A DNA stretch of 64,000 nt from Rhodoblastus acidophilus (GTDB taxonomy: Bacteria > Pseudomonadota > Alphaproteobacteria > Rhizobiales > Beijerinckiaceae), in assembly GCF_009720655.1 (NCBI RefSeq), contig NZ_WNKS01000004.1, positions 186,001 through 250,000 on the forward strand. The letters are read 5' to 3'. The notes under the pieces were generated by a model. It did no database searches and was not told the DNA's origin. It worked only from the letters and a program-made list of their open reading frames with translations. Below are positions 17,179 to 27,536 of this stretch, piece by piece; positions within the stretch are counted from its first letter, which is position 1; the number at the start of each line of letters is the position of its first letter. Both the position numbers and the translations under genes were made by a program.

Positions 17179-20100
17179 TCAGTTGGCGAAAGCGTCGTCC
17201 AAAAAGGCCTGGAGCTGCGCGAGGTGGCGCGACATCGTGCCGGTCGCCGTGGCGGCGGAGGCCGGGCGTCCCACATAGCGGGCGCGCGTGCTCTTGCCGC
17301 CGGCCTGCGCGCACACCCATTCCAGATAGGGCTCGACGAAGGACCACGCGCCCATGTTCTTCGGCTCTTCCTGGCACCAGACCACATCGGCCTTCTTCCA
17401 GCGCTTCAGACGCTCGACCAGCGCCTTCAGCGGCATGGGATAGAGCTGCTCGACGCGCAGCAGGTAGACGTCGTCGATGCCGCGCTTTTCCCGCTCTTCG
17501 TAGAGGTCGTAATAGACCTTGCCGGTGCAGAGGATGACGCGGCGGATCTTGTCGTCCTTGACGAGCTTGATCTTTTCGTTCGCGTCGGTCTCGGCCGTGT
17601 CGGAGAGCAGACGGCGGAAATGGCCGTCGCCGGTCAATTCGTCCATCGTGCATACCGCGCGCTTGTGGCGCAGCAGCGATTTCGGCGTCATCAGGATCAG
17701 CGGCTTGCGAATATCCCGCTTCAGCTGCCGGCGCAGGATGTGGAAGTAGTTGGCCGGGCTGGAGCAGTTCGCCACCTGCATGTTGTCTTCGGCGCAGAGT
17801 TGCAGATAGCGCTCCAGACGCGCCGAGCTGTGCTCGGGACCCTGGCCCTCGTAGCCGTGCGGCAGCAGGCACACCAAACCGGACATGCGCAGCCACTTGC
17901 GCTCGCCCGAGGAGATGAACTGGTCGAACAGGACTTGCGCGCCATTGGCGAAATCGCCGAATTGCGCCTCCCAAAGCACCAGCGCATTGGGCTCGGCCAG
18001 CGAATAGCCGTACTCAAAACCCAGAACCGCCTCTTCCGAGAGCATGGAGTTGATGACTTCGTAATGGCCCTGGCCCTCGCGGATGTGGTTCAGGGGCACG
18101 TAGCGGCTTTCGTTTTCCTGGTCGGTCAGCACCGAATGGCGCTGGGAAAACGTGCCGCGCTCGCAATCCTGGCCGGAGAGGCGGACGCGATAGCCCTCGT
18201 CGACGATCGAGGCGAAAGCCAGCGATTCGGCTGTCGCCCAGTCGATGCCCTCGCCCGTCTCGATCGCCTTGGCGCGATTGTCGAGGAAGCGCTGGATGGT
18301 CTTGTGGAGATGGAATCCGTCCGGCGTCGTGGTCAGAACCTTGCCATAGGCCTTGACCTGGTCGACGTCCAAGGCGGTCTTGCCGCGACGCGCGTCTTCG
18401 AGATCGGCGCTCGGCACGGCGCGCAGGCCGGACCAGCGGCCGTCGAGCCAATCGGCCTTGTTCGGCTTGAACCCCTGGCTCGCCTCATATTCGGCGTCCA
18501 GTCGGCTTCGCCAGTCGGCCTTCATCTTGTCGACTTCGCCCTGGGTGACCAAGCCTTCGGCGATCAGTTTTTCCGCATAAATATCCAGCGTCGACTTGTG
18601 CGACCGGATTTTCTTGTACATCAGCGGCTGGGTGAACGATGGCTCGTCGCCCTCGTTATGGCCGAAGCGCCGATAGCACCACATGTCGATAACGACGGGT
18701 TTTTGGAATTTCTGGCGGAATTCCGTCGCCACCTTGGCGCAGAACACCACCGCTTCCGGATCGTCGCCGTTGCAGTGGAAGATCGGCGCCTCCACCGTCT
18801 TCGCCACGTCGGACGGATAGGGCGAGGAGCGCGAATAACGCGGATAGGTCGTAAAACCGATCTGGTTGTTGATGATGAAATGCAGGGAGCCGCCGGTTCG
18901 GTGCCCTTTCAGCCCCGAGAGGCCGAAACACTCGGCGACCACGCCCTGGCCGGCGAAAGCGGCGTCGCCGTGGATCAGCAGCGGCATGATGGAGCGGCGG
19001 TCGTCGGGGGCGCGATCCAGATCCTGGTCGAGTTTTGCGCGCACCTTTCCCAGCACCACGGGGTCGACGATTTCGAGGTGCGAGGGGTTGGCGGTGAGCG
19101 ACAGATGCACCTTGTTGTGGTCGAATTCGCGGTCCGACGAGGCGCCGAGGTGGTACTTGACGTCGCCCGAGCCCTCGATTTCGTCGGGCAGGAACGAGCC
19201 GCCCTTGAACTCGTTGAACAGGGCGCGGTGCGGCTTGCCCATCACCTGACACAAAATATTCAGGCGGCCGCGATGGGCCATGCCCAGCACGATTTCCTTG
19301 GCGCCGAGCGCGCCGCCGCGCTTGATGATCTGCTCGAGCGCCGGCAGCATGGCTTCGCCGCCGTCAAGGCCGAAACGCTTGGTGCCGGTGTAGCGCACGT
19401 CGAGAAATTTTTCGAAACCCTCGCCTTCGATCAGCTTTTGCAGGATGGCGCGCTTGCCTTCCTTGGTGAAGCTGACCTCCTTGTCCGGACCTTCGATGCG
19501 TTCCTGAATCCAGGCTTTTTCCGCCGGATCGGAAATGTGCATGAACTCCCAGCCGATGGTCGAACAATAGGTGCGGCGCAGGATCGCCAGCATCTCGCGG
19601 ATCGTCGCGTAATCCAGGCCGAGCACATGGTCGATGAAGATTTTGCGGTCGTAATCGGCTTCCGTGAAACCGTAGGACGAGGGATGCAGCTCCTCGTGAT
19701 CCTTCTGCGGATCAAGACCCAGCGGATCGAGTTCGGCGTGCAGGTGGCCGCGCATGCGATAGGCGCGGATCATCATGATGGCGCGCACGGAGTCGCGGGT
19801 GGCCTGCTGCAATTCGGCGGCGGAAATCTCGCCCTTGCCGCTGGCTGCCGCCTTGCCCTTGATCTTGTCGGCGAGCGCCTTTTCGTTGACGGGCCATTGG
19901 CCGTCGAGCGCGGCGACCAGCTCGCTTTGCGGCGCGAGCGGCCAGTTCTTGCGCTTCCACGAGGCGCCGCGGGCGTTGGCTTCGACCGACGCGGCGTCGT
20001 CGTTCAGACCGCCGAAGAATTCGCGCCATTCGGCGTCGACGGCGGCGGGATTTTGCTCATAGAGCGCGTAGAGCTGCTCGATATAGGCAGCGTTGCCGCC

Positions 20101-20190
20101 AAACAGGAAGGACGAATCGGCGAAAGCCTCGTTCGTCTGCGATCGGCCGTTTCCTCCGCCGCCATTGGGTGTGCTGTCGTGACGCGCCAT
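17179..20190 (-). CDS. sucA: 2-oxoglutarate dehydrogenase E1 component
   Basis: A 1003-residue thiamin-diphosphate enzyme that decarboxylates 2-oxoglutarate and passes the succinyl group to SucB. The N-terminus MARHDSTPNGGGGNGRSQ leads to the conserved SFLFGGNAAYIEQLYALYE. Thiamin and substrate regions include LGMAHRGRLNILCQVMGKP and HGDAAFAGQGVVAE, and the transketolase-like C-terminal part includes LPHGYEGQGPEHSSAR. GAGAGGAAC precedes the ATG at 20190; an upstream in-frame start adds only low-complexity sequence. It is separated from sucD by 170 bases that hold a terminator-like hairpin. Confidence 0.97.
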   Translation of the reverse strand: MARHDSTPNGGGGNGRSQTNEAFADSSFLFGGNAAYIEQLYALYEQNPAAVDAEWREFFGGLNDDAASVEANARGASWKRKNWPLAPQSELVAALDGQWPVNEKALADKIKGKAAASGKGEISAAELQQATRDSVRAIMMIRAYRMRGHLHAELDPLGLDPQKDHEELHPSSYGFTEADYDRKIFIDHVLGLDYATIREMLAILRRTYCSTIGWEFMHISDPAEKAWIQERIEGPDKEVSFTKEGKRAILQKLIEGEGFEKFLDVRYTGTKRFGLDGGEAMLPALEQIIKRGGALGAKEIVLGMAHRGRLNILCQVMGKPHRALFNEFKGGSFLPDEIEGSGDVKYHLGASSDREFDHNKVHLSLTANPSHLEIVDPVVLGKVRAKLDQDLDRAPDDRRSIMPLLIHGDAAFAGQGVVAECFGLSGLKGHRTGGSLHFIINNQIGFTTYPRYSRSSPYPSDVAKTVEAPIFHCNGDDPEAVVFCAKVATEFRQKFQKPVVIDMWCYRRFGHNEGDEPSFTQPLMYKKIRSHKSTLDIYAEKLIAEGLVTQGEVDKMKADWRSRLDAEYEASQGFKPNKADWLDGRWSGLRAVPSADLEDARRGKTALDVDQVKAYGKVLTTTPDGFHLHKTIQRFLDNRAKAIETGEGIDWATAESLAFASIVDEGYRVRLSGQDCERGTFSQRHSVLTDQENESRYVPLNHIREGQGHYEVINSMLSEEAVLGFEYGYSLAEPNALVLWEAQFGDFANGAQVLFDQFISSGERKWLRMSGLVCLLPHGYEGQGPEHSSARLERYLQLCAEDNMQVANCSSPANYFHILRRQLKRDIRKPLILMTPKSLLRHKRAVCTMDELTGDGHFRRLLSDTAETDANEKIKLVKDDKIRRVILCTGKVYYDLYEEREKRGIDDVYLLRVEQLYPMPLKALVERLKRWKKADVVWCQEEPKNMGAWSFVEPYLEWVCAQAGGKSTRARYVGRPASAATATGTMSRHLAQLQAFLDDAFAN

Positions 20191-20320
20191 GGTTGTTCCT
20201 CTCGACCCGCCGCCGCCGGAGCGGCTTGCCCGCGGGATCAAAGCATTCGTTCAAGAACGCATTCGAGCCTCAAGCCGGAGTGTTCCCGGCGCCGCCGACG
20301 GCTCTATTGATCGGCGGACG

Positions 20321-20354
20321 AAAAAGGCGCGGACGTTTTTCTTTCGCCCGCGCC
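20321..20354 (-). terminator. terminator-like hairpin between sucD and sucA
   Basis: Reading on the minus strand, 6 bases after the sucD stop, a 10-bp GC-rich stem (one G-U pair) with a 9-base A-rich loop is followed by TTTTTCG. This is the form of an intrinsic terminator inside an otherwise continuous TCA gene cluster. It could end sucCD transcripts or attenuate read-through into sucA. Confidence 0.65.
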
Positions 20355-20360
20355 CCAAAA

Positions 20361-21251
20361 TCACTTGCCCTTCAGCACTTCAACCAGGGTCGAACCCAGT
20401 CGCGCCGGCGAGGGAGAGACGCGGATGCCCGCGGCTTCCATCGCGGCGATCTTGTCTTCTGCGCCGCCCTTGCCGCCGGCGATGATCGCGCCGGCATGGC
20501 CCATGCGGCGGCCCGGAGGCGCGGTGCGGCCCGCGATGAAGCCGACCATCGGTTTTTTCCGGCCGCGCTTGGCTTCGTCGGCGATGAACTGCGCCGCGTC
20601 CTCTTCCGCCGAGCCGCCGATCTCGCCGATCATGATGATCGACTCGGTCTTGGGGTCGGCCAGGAACAGTTCGAGCATTTCGATGAATTCGGTGCCCTTG
20701 ACCGGATCGCCGCCGATGCCGACCGCCGTGGTCTGGCCGAGGCCGACCTGGGTGGTCTGGAACACCGCTTCATAGGTCAGCGTGCCCGAGCGCGAGAGAA
20801 TGCCGACATTGCCCGCCTTAAAAATGTTGCCGGGCATGATGCCGATCTTGCATTCGTTGGCGGTCATCACGCCGGGGCAGTTCGGCCCGATCAGGCGCGA
20901 CTTGGAGCCCGACAGCGCGCGCTTCACCTGGATCATGTCCTCGACCGGAATGCCTTCGGTGATGCAGACGATCAGCGGGATTTCCGCGTCGATCGCCTCG
21001 CAGATGGCGTCGGCCGCGCCCGGCGGCGGGACGTAGATCACCGACGCGTCGGCGCCGGTGGCGGCCTTGGCTTCAGCGACCGTATCGAAAATCGGCAGTC
21101 CCAGATGGGTCCCACCACCCTTGCCGGGCGAGGTGCCGCCGACGACCTTGGTGCCGAAATAGGCCAGCGCCTGCTCCGAGTGGAACGTGCCGTTCTTGCC
21201 GGTAAAGCCCTGGGTGATGATTTTGGTGTTCTTGTCGATCAGGATGGACAT
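20361..21251 (-). CDS. sucD: succinyl-CoA synthetase alpha subunit
   Basis: A 296-residue subunit of succinate-CoA ligase. It starts [20 protein letters not shown] with the CoA-binding Rossmann domain. The phosphorylated His is in [17 protein letters not shown] (about residue 250), and [15 protein letters not shown] matches the ligase domain. It starts 3 bases after the sucC stop with a GGAGG ribosome-binding site, so the two subunits are translated together. Confidence 0.97.
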   Translation of the reverse strand: MSILIDKNTKIITQGFTGKNGTFHSEQALAYFGTKVVGGTSPGKGGGTHLGLPIFDTVAEAKAATGADASVIYVPPPGAADAICEAIDAEIPLIVCITEGIPVEDMIQVKRALSGSKSRLIGPNCPGVMTANECKIGIMPGNIFKAGNVGILSRSGTLTYEAVFQTTQVGLGQTTAVGIGGDPVKGTEFIEMLELFLADPKTESIIMIGEIGGSAEEDAAQFIADEAKRGRKKPMVGFIAGRTAPPGRRMGHAGAIIAGGKGGAEDKIAAMEAAGIRVSPSPARLGSTLVEVLKGK

Positions 21252-21254
21252 GTC

Positions 21255-22451
21255 TCAAGCCTCCTTCACGGCCTTGACGATTTTCTGGGCGGCGTCGTCG
21301 AGGTCATCGGCGGAGATGACGTTGAGACCGGATTCGCCGATGATTTTTTTGCCGAGTTCGACATTGGTGCCTTCGAGGCGAACCACGAGCGGAACCCTGA
21401 GGCCCACTTCCTTGACCGCGGCGATCACGCCTTCCGCGATCACGTCGCAGCGCATGATGCCACCAAAGATGTTGACCAGGATGCCCTTCACGTTCGGATC
21501 GGCGGTGATGATCTTGAACGCCGCTGTAACCTTCTCCTTGCTGGCGCCGCCGCCAACGTCGAGGAAGTTGGCGGGCTCATGGCCGTAGAGCTTGATGATG
21601 TCCATGGTCGCCATGGCGAGGCCGGCGCCATTGACCATGCAGCCGATGTCGCCGTCGAGCGCGACATAGGACAGATCATATTTGGAAGCCTCGATTTCCT
21701 TGGCGTCTTCCTCGGTCTCGTCGCGCAGCGCCAGCATTTTCGGCTGACGGTAGAGCGCGTTGGAGTCGAAGGAGACCTTGGCGTCCAGGCACTTCAGCTC
21801 GCCCTGCTTGGAGACGATCAGCGGATTGATCTCGAGCATGGACATGTCCGTGGCCACGAACGCCTTGTAGAGTTGGCCCACCAAAACGCCCGCCTGCTTG
21901 GCGAGGTCGCCCTTCAGCCCCAAAGCCTGGGCGACGGTGCGGCCGTGATGCGGCATGACGCCGGTCGCGGGATCGACGGAGAACGAGACGATCTTTTCCG
22001 GAGTCGAATGCGCGACTTCCTCGATGTCCATGCCGCCTTCGGTGGAGACCACGAAGGAGACTCGCGACGTCACGCGGTCGACCAGCGCCGAGAGATAAAA
22101 TTCCTTCTCGATGTCGGAGCCGTCCTCGATATAGAGGCGGTTGACCTGCTTGCCGGCCGGTCCCGTCTGGATGGTGACCAGCGTATTGCCGAGCATCTCC
22201 TTGACGAACTGCTTGACTTCCTCGATCGACTTGGCGAGGCGCACGCCGCCCTTTTCGCCGGCGGCGGCTTCCTTGAACTTGCCCTTGCCGCGACCGCCCG
22301 CATGAATCTGGGACTTGACGACCCAGAGCGGACCGCCGAGCTCCTTTGCCGCGGCTTCGGCGTCCTCGACCTTCAGGACCGGAACGCCACGCGAAACCGG
22401 CACTCCGAATTCCTTGAGAACGGCTTTCGCCTGATACTCATGAATATTCAT
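21255..22451 (-). CDS. sucC: succinyl-CoA synthetase beta subunit (ADP/GDP-forming)
   Basis: A 398-residue subunit with an ATP-grasp domain. It starts [20 protein letters not shown], the family hallmark. [20 protein letters not shown] and [20 protein letters not shown] mark the nucleotide site, and [16 protein letters not shown] the C-terminal ligase domain. A near-ideal GGGAGGTTTTGT precedes the ATG. It lies 93 bases after mdh, a gap filled by two hairpins, and is followed by sucD after 3 bases. Confidence 0.97.
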   Translation of the reverse strand: MNIHEYQAKAVLKEFGVPVSRGVPVLKVEDAEAAAKELGGPLWVVKSQIHAGGRGKGKFKEAAAGEKGGVRLAKSIEEVKQFVKEMLGNTLVTIQTGPAGKQVNRLYIEDGSDIEKEFYLSALVDRVTSRVSFVVSTEGGMDIEEVAHSTPEKIVSFSVDPATGVMPHHGRTVAQALGLKGDLAKQAGVLVGQLYKAFVATDMSMLEINPLIVSKQGELKCLDAKVSFDSNALYRQPKMLALRDETEEDAKEIEASKYDLSYVALDGDIGCMVNGAGLAMATMDIIKLYGHEPANFLDVGGGASKEKVTAAFKIITADPNVKGILVNIFGGIMRCDVIAEGVIAAVKEVGLRVPLVVRLEGTNVELGKKIIGESGLNVISADDLDDAAQKIVKAVKEA

Positions 22452-22476
22452 ACAAAACCTCCCAATGAGAGCTTGA

Positions 22477-22510
22477 GCGGGTCCGGCGTGTTTTTTCCGC
22501 GCGGACCCGC
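22477..22510 (-). other. hairpin 1 in mdh-sucC gap
   Basis: A perfect 9-bp stem GCGGGTCCG / CGGACCCGC with a 16-base loop that contains a run of six T on the plus strand. No T-run follows the stem in the direction of transcription. Probably an mRNA processing or stabilising structure just upstream of the strong sucC ribosome-binding site. Confidence 0.5.
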
Positions 22511-22514
22511 ATGG

Positions 22515-22531
22515 CCCCGGACAGGCCGGGG
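22515..22531 (-). other. hairpin 2 in mdh-sucC gap
   Basis: A 6-bp CCCCGG / CCGGGG stem, loop of 5, lying 14 bases past the mdh stop. Without a following T-run it is not a standard terminator. It is stacked directly upstream of hairpin 1. Confidence 0.4.
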
Positions 22532-22544
22532 GCTGATGAAAAAA

Positions 22545-23600
<1,056 letters not shown>

Positions 23601-23760
23601 TCAAGTCGGGAGAAAGACTAACGGGGGCGGGAAGGCGGCCCCTGCTGCGACAACAGGCCGCAGCTTTAGCTGAAAAAGCTCGGTAGGAACAGGCGATTAG
23701 CGCTGAATCTTGTGCTCGCCTCACCTCGCATTACGCATGGGTGACAAAAAACAAAAAGTG

Positions 23761-24387
23761 TCAGATGTCAAAGTCGGGATCACCATAAACCAGGCTGCGC
23801 TGGATGGCTGCAAAAGCCCGGCCCGCGCGGAAGGCGAGGTCCGGCGCCGGAATGGAGCGGTCGAGCGCGATGGAAATCGGCTGAATGAAGCGATGGGCGA
23901 GGTCGAAGACCAGCGCCATCGCCCTTCGCCGGTCGGTCATGCGGAACGAGCCCGCATTGATCCCCTCCTCGACAATGGCCTGAACCTCGCCCTGGATCTT
24001 GTTGCGATGTTTTCGCGCCACCACGCGGTTGGTTTCGATGGCGTCGCAGAGCAGCTTGAACAGAGCCGGATCGGCCTCAAGCTTGGCGCGATAGGTCTTC
24101 TGGATCGCCGAAAGCGCCCGCTCCAGCTTGTCGTAGGCGGGATCGGGCCCCTCCTTGATCACGCGCAACTGTCCCTCGAGCGCGGCCAGCCAGTTCGCAG
24201 TGACCGCGTCGAACAGCGCAAGTTTGGAGGGGAAATAGCGATAGACATTGGCGTGCGACATGCCCGCGGCTTCGGCGATGTCGAGGATCGTCGTCCGCTT
24301 CGGGCCGAAACGGCGCAGATGCTCGCAGGCATGCTCGAGGATTCTCTGGTCCGCCGCCGCCTCGATCTGTCGCGCCGGCGCGCTCAC
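23761..24387 (-). CDS. TetR-family transcriptional regulator
   Basis: A 208-residue regulator. The N-terminal helix-turn-helix region (about 15-60) reads ILDIAEAAGMSHANVYRYFPS, with the typical TetR recognition helix ending in YRYFPSK. The rest is an all-helical ligand domain of unknown specificity. The start is GTG at 24387, overlapping the zapE stop by four bases (GTGA), so it is probably translated from the zapE message. It lies upstream of mdh on the same strand, but a 253-base gap separates them. Confidence 0.88.
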   Translation of the reverse strand: MSAPARQIEAAADQRILEHACEHLRRFGPKRTTILDIAEAAGMSHANVYRYFPSKLALFDAVTANWLAALEGQLRVIKEGPDPAYDKLERALSAIQKTYRAKLEADPALFKLLCDAIETNRVVARKHRNKIQGEVQAIVEEGINAGSFRMTDRRRAMALVFDLAHRFIQPISIALDRSIPAPDLAFRAGRAFAAIQRSLVYGDPDFDI

Positions 24388-25565
24388 GTATCGACCAGTC
24401 CGGCCATGTCGCCGCTGGCTCCAATGCTGCCGTGAGGCAGCGCCAGATAGTCTTTCGACCGCATTTCGATCAGGCGCGACACCGTCCGCTCGAACTCGAA
24501 GGCTTCCCGTCCTTCGGGCGCCCGATAAAGTTCGTGTGGTTCGCCTGCGGCCGAAGCGAGCAGTTTGACGCGCTTGTCATAGAGCGCGTCGATGAGGTTG
24601 ATGAAACGCTTGGCCTCATTGCGCTCGTCGGGTGTGATCACGGGGATATTGTCGACGACCAGCGCGTGGAAACATTCGGCAATCATGACGAAATCCGCCG
24701 CGCCCAGCGGTTTTTTGCACAGGTCGGCGTAATCGAACCGTGCGACATGGCCGGCCGCCTGCGGGACGACGATCTCGCGCCCGAGGATCGGCAGGCGGCT
24801 TTCAGCGCCTTTGATGACGCCGCTCAGCGCGACGAAAGCCTCGTCGAGGGCGTTTCGCGCCTTGTCGTCCGGCGGCGTGAGCCAGACGGGGGCGTTTTCC
24901 AGCCTCTCCAGCCGGAAATCTCTGGGCGCGTCGAGCTTGATCACTTCCATATGCGCCCGGATCATGTCGATGAAGGGCAGGAACAGCGCGCGGTTGAGGC
25001 CGTCCTTGTAGAGATCGCCGGGATCGACGTTGGAGGTGGCGACCACCGTGACGTTGCGCGCCCACAGCGCCTGGAACAACCGCCCCAAGATCATCGCGTC
25101 GGTGATGTCGGTGACCGCGAACTCGTCGAAACACAGCAGCGTCGCCTCTTTCGCCAGCGCCTCCGCGACGGGAACGATGGGGTCGTCGCCCTTGACAGCA
25201 CTGGCCTTCTTCTTCTGCCGCCAGTCGAAAATCCGCCGGTGCGCGTCGGCCATGAAGGCGTGGAAATGGACGCGGCGCTTGGTCTCCAGCACGACGGAAT
25301 CAAAGAACATGTCCATCAGCATGGTCTTGCCGCGCCCGACCGACCCCCAGATGTACAAACCCTTGACCCGCTCTTCCGTCGGGCGCCGCGCGCCGAACAT
25401 CCAGCCGAGCGCGCTGGATTTTTTGGCCAGCCGGCGCACGTCCAAGGCTTCGCGCAGCTTGTCGAGCTTTGCGGCGACAGCGGCCTGGTGCGGGTCGTGT
25501 TCGATGCGTCCCCGCGCCACCAGGGACTGGTAATGCTCGACGATGGGGGGAAAGGCGCTTTCCAT
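24384..25565 (-). CDS. zapE: cell division protein ZapE (AFG1-like ATPase)
   Basis: A 393-residue AAA-type ATPase. Walker A is IWGSVGRGKTMLMDMF (about residue 77) and Walker B is LLCFDEFAVTDITDAMIL (about 145-160), both typical of the AFG1/ZapE family, which acts on the Z-ring in Escherichia coli and on mitochondrial protein turnover in eukaryotes. I place the start at ATG 25565 (MESAFPPIVEHYQSLVARG); a TTG 12 codons upstream is possible, and no strong ribosome-binding site decides. Location near mdh is common in this order. Confidence 0.93.
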   Translation of the reverse strand: MESAFPPIVEHYQSLVARGRIEHDPHQAAVAAKLDKLREALDVRRLAKKSSALGWMFGARRPTEERVKGLYIWGSVGRGKTMLMDMFFDSVVLETKRRVHFHAFMADAHRRIFDWRQKKKASAVKGDDPIVPVAEALAKEATLLCFDEFAVTDITDAMILGRLFQALWARNVTVVATSNVDPGDLYKDGLNRALFLPFIDMIRAHMEVIKLDAPRDFRLERLENAPVWLTPPDDKARNALDEAFVALSGVIKGAESRLPILGREIVVPQAAGHVARFDYADLCKKPLGAADFVMIAECFHALVVDNIPVITPDERNEAKRFINLIDALYDKRVKLLASAAGEPHELYRAPEGREAFEFERTVSRLIEMRSKDYLALPHGSIGASGDMAGLVDT

Positions 25566-25715
25566 TGAATCGAAGTAACGGCGCCACAAAACCGCTGGCA
25601 ACCTCGCCTTTCGCCTAAAGCGCGCGAAACCGTGGACAAATGCGCGGCGACGCTTGCGCTGCCGCGGTTCTTTTCAAGACACTACCGATTCGATTCGTAC
25701 TGCGCGGAGCCGACC

Positions 25716-26234
25716 ATGACCAAACCTGTCCTCCAGGCGTCCGCCGCGACGGAAGCCGAGAAACGCAAGCCGGCGCGGCTGCTCGAGCTTCCGGGAGAGA
25801 ACGGCGACATCGCCGGCTTGCTGCGCCAGGCGGCTGCCGCGCAGCGGTTGGCGGAGGAAAGACTGCTCGCCGATCTCGGGATCACCCCGCCGCAAATGGC
25901 TGTGCTGCAACTGCTCGGCGCCCAGCCCGGCCTGCTGGCCGCCGACATCGCGCGGCGCAGCAAGCTGACGCCGCAAACCATCAGCCTGATCGTCGCCAAT
26001 TTGCGCCGCGCCGATCTGGTGCGGGAGGAGGGCGGCGCGCTTCGCGCGCGTCCGCTCGTATTGACCGCCCAGGGCGAGACGGTCTTGAGGCGCGGGCGGG
26101 AGCGGATCGAGGCGGCCTCCGCGCGGCTCATCGAGGGGATGCGGCCGAAGCGCGAGCGCGCCCTGCGCCGCTGGCTCGCGGGCGTTGCCGCCGGGGTCGC
26201 GCAGCCTGGCGCCGCCGATACGGACGAGCCATAG
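25716..26234 (+). CDS. MarR-family transcriptional regulator
   Basis: A 172-residue protein starting MTKPVLQASAATEAEKRKPA after a GGAG site. The winged helix-turn-helix spans about residues 60-125: LGITPPQMAVLQLLG, then IARRSKLTPQTISLIVANL as the recognition region, and a wing with RARPLVLTAQG. The C-terminus is Arg/Glu-rich helix. Ligand and targets are unknown; the gene stands alone, divergent from zapE and convergent with the EVE gene 9 bases away. A Met 28 codons upstream is less likely because it has no family match. Confidence 0.85.
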   Translation: MTKPVLQASAATEAEKRKPARLLELPGENGDIAGLLRQAAAAQRLAEERLLADLGITPPQMAVLQLLGAQPGLLAADIARRSKLTPQTISLIVANLRRADLVREEGGALRARPLVLTAQGETVLRRGRERIEAASARLIEGMRPKRERALRRWLAGVAAGVAQPGAADTDEP

Positions 26235-26243
26235 TCCGCGAAG

Positions 26244-26660
26244 CTACAATCCCCCTTTGGCTCGGATCGCGCGCCAGTGTTCCGCCGAAACCGGCTGGAC
26301 GGACAGACGCGTGTTCTTCACCAGCGCCATGTCCGAAAAACGCGGGTCGGCCTTGATCTCGTCCAGCGTCACCGGACGCGGCAGCGGCTCGACCGCGCGC
26401 ACGTCCACCATGCCAAACTTGCCGCTCTCGTCGGTGGGATCGGGGTGAAAAGTCTTGATCACCTCGACCACGCCGACCACGGCCTTGCCGACATTGGAAT
26501 GATAGAAAAAGCCGAGATCGCCCAGCTTCATCGCCTGCATCTGGTTCTTGGCGAGGTGGTTGCGCACGCCGGTCCAGCCGGTTCCCGCCTTTCCGCAGGC
26601 CACCATCTGGTCCCACGACCACGCGTCAGGCTCGCTCTTGAACAGCCAGTAGGCGCTCAC
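26244..26660 (-). CDS. EVE-domain protein
   Basis: A 138-residue single-domain protein with the EVE (PUA-like) fold: MSAYWLFKSEPDAWSWDQM at the start, TGVRNHLAKNQMQAMKLGD and FYHSNVGKAVVGVVEVIK in the middle, and LVKNTRLSVQPVS near the end. Family members bind modified nucleobases in DNA or RNA, and are thought to read modified cytosine or thymidine-like bases; the target here is unknown. The start is GTG at 26660, overlapping the YciI stop by four bases (GTGA), so the two genes are translationally coupled. Confidence 0.9.
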   Translation of the reverse strand: MSAYWLFKSEPDAWSWDQMVACGKAGTGWTGVRNHLAKNQMQAMKLGDLGFFYHSNVGKAVVGVVEVIKTFHPDPTDESGKFGMVDVRAVEPLPRPVTLDEIKADPRFSDMALVKNTRLSVQPVSAEHWRAIRAKGGL

Positions 26661-26944
26661 GCAACGTAGGTTCCGACGACCGGACGGTAGGCGCGCAACT
26701 CCACCGAGGCGAACAGGTCCGCCTGCGCATAGGGGTCTTGCGCGAGCATGGTCTTGGCTTCCGCCTCGTCAGCGCATTCGAGAACCAGCATCGAGCCGCA
26801 CATTTTGCCTTCCGCGTCGAGCAAGGGGCCGCCCAGTTTCACTTTGGCGGCGTGGGCGGCCAGGAAAGCGAGATGGGCGGCGCGATTTTCGGTACGGAGG
26901 CTAAGCGAATCGGGCTTGTCGAGGCAGAGGGCGACATAGTGCAT
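26657..26944 (-). CDS. YciI-family protein
   Basis: A 95-residue ferredoxin-fold protein starting MHYVALCLDKPDSLSLRTEN, with the conserved HLAFLAAHAAKVKLGGPLLD and DPYAQADLFASVELRAYRPV. YciI proteins have a putative His/Asp active site but few known substrates. Its stop overlaps the start of the EVE gene. In related genomes this pair usually follows gpsA directly; here DUF3597 and a repeat separate them. Confidence 0.88.
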   Translation of the reverse strand: MHYVALCLDKPDSLSLRTENRAAHLAFLAAHAAKVKLGGPLLDAEGKMCGSMLVLECADEAEAKTMLAQDPYAQADLFASVELRAYRPVVGTYVA

Positions 26945-27117
26945 GGGGAAAACCAAAATCTTCCGGAGGATAAGATGAGTGAGCCCAGATGCTTGCACGA
27001 AGCGTTACGCGCATTCAATCCCAATCCGTTTGTTCACGTATTGTAAGCGTCGCGCGTTAGCCCTAGCCTGATCCGCGTTGCAATGTGGAATTTTTCTCGA
27101 GAACCCGGCAGGTCCCC

Positions 27118-27501
27118 ATGAGCATCTTCGGTTCGATCATCGGCAAGATTTTTGGTTCAGCACCCGCCCAAGCCGCTCCCGCCGGCAAGCCCGCAGCGGA
27201 GTCCCCGACCGCGCCGGCTGCTGCGCAGCCTGCCGCCGGCGCCGTCGACATCGCCAAGGTTTTGGACGATCTCAACGAATCCAATCCGGAAACGCTGGAT
27301 TGGCGCGTGTCAATCGTCGATCTCCTGAAAGTGCTCGGACTCGATTCCAGCCTCGCGGCCAGGAAGCAGCTTGCCGCCGAACTGAAGTTCGAGGGCGACA
27401 CCAGTGATTCCGCCTCCATGAACATCTGGCTGCACAAGAAGGTGATCGAACTGGTCGCCGCCAATGGCGGCAAGGTTCCGGCGGACCTTCTGAAGAAGTA
27501 A
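27118..27501 (+). CDS. DUF3597 protein
   Basis: A 127-residue protein starting MSIFGSIIGKIFGSAPAQ, the typical opening of DUF3597. An Ala/Pro-rich linker (about 15-45) leads to the conserved helical domain VDIAKVLDDLNESNPETLDW, then RVSIVDLLKVLGLDSSLAARK and a C-terminal helix. Function is unknown for the family. The ATG at 27118 is preferred to one 11 codons upstream because it matches the family start. It is oriented against its neighbours gpsA and yciI and looks inserted between them. Confidence 0.82.
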   Translation: MSIFGSIIGKIFGSAPAQAAPAGKPAAESPTAPAAAQPAAGAVDIAKVLDDLNESNPETLDWRVSIVDLLKVLGLDSSLAARKQLAAELKFEGDTSDSASMNIWLHKKVIELVAANGGKVPADLLKK

Positions 27502-27536
27502 TCCGCGCAAGGCTGGCGGCAGCCCCTCACCTTGTC

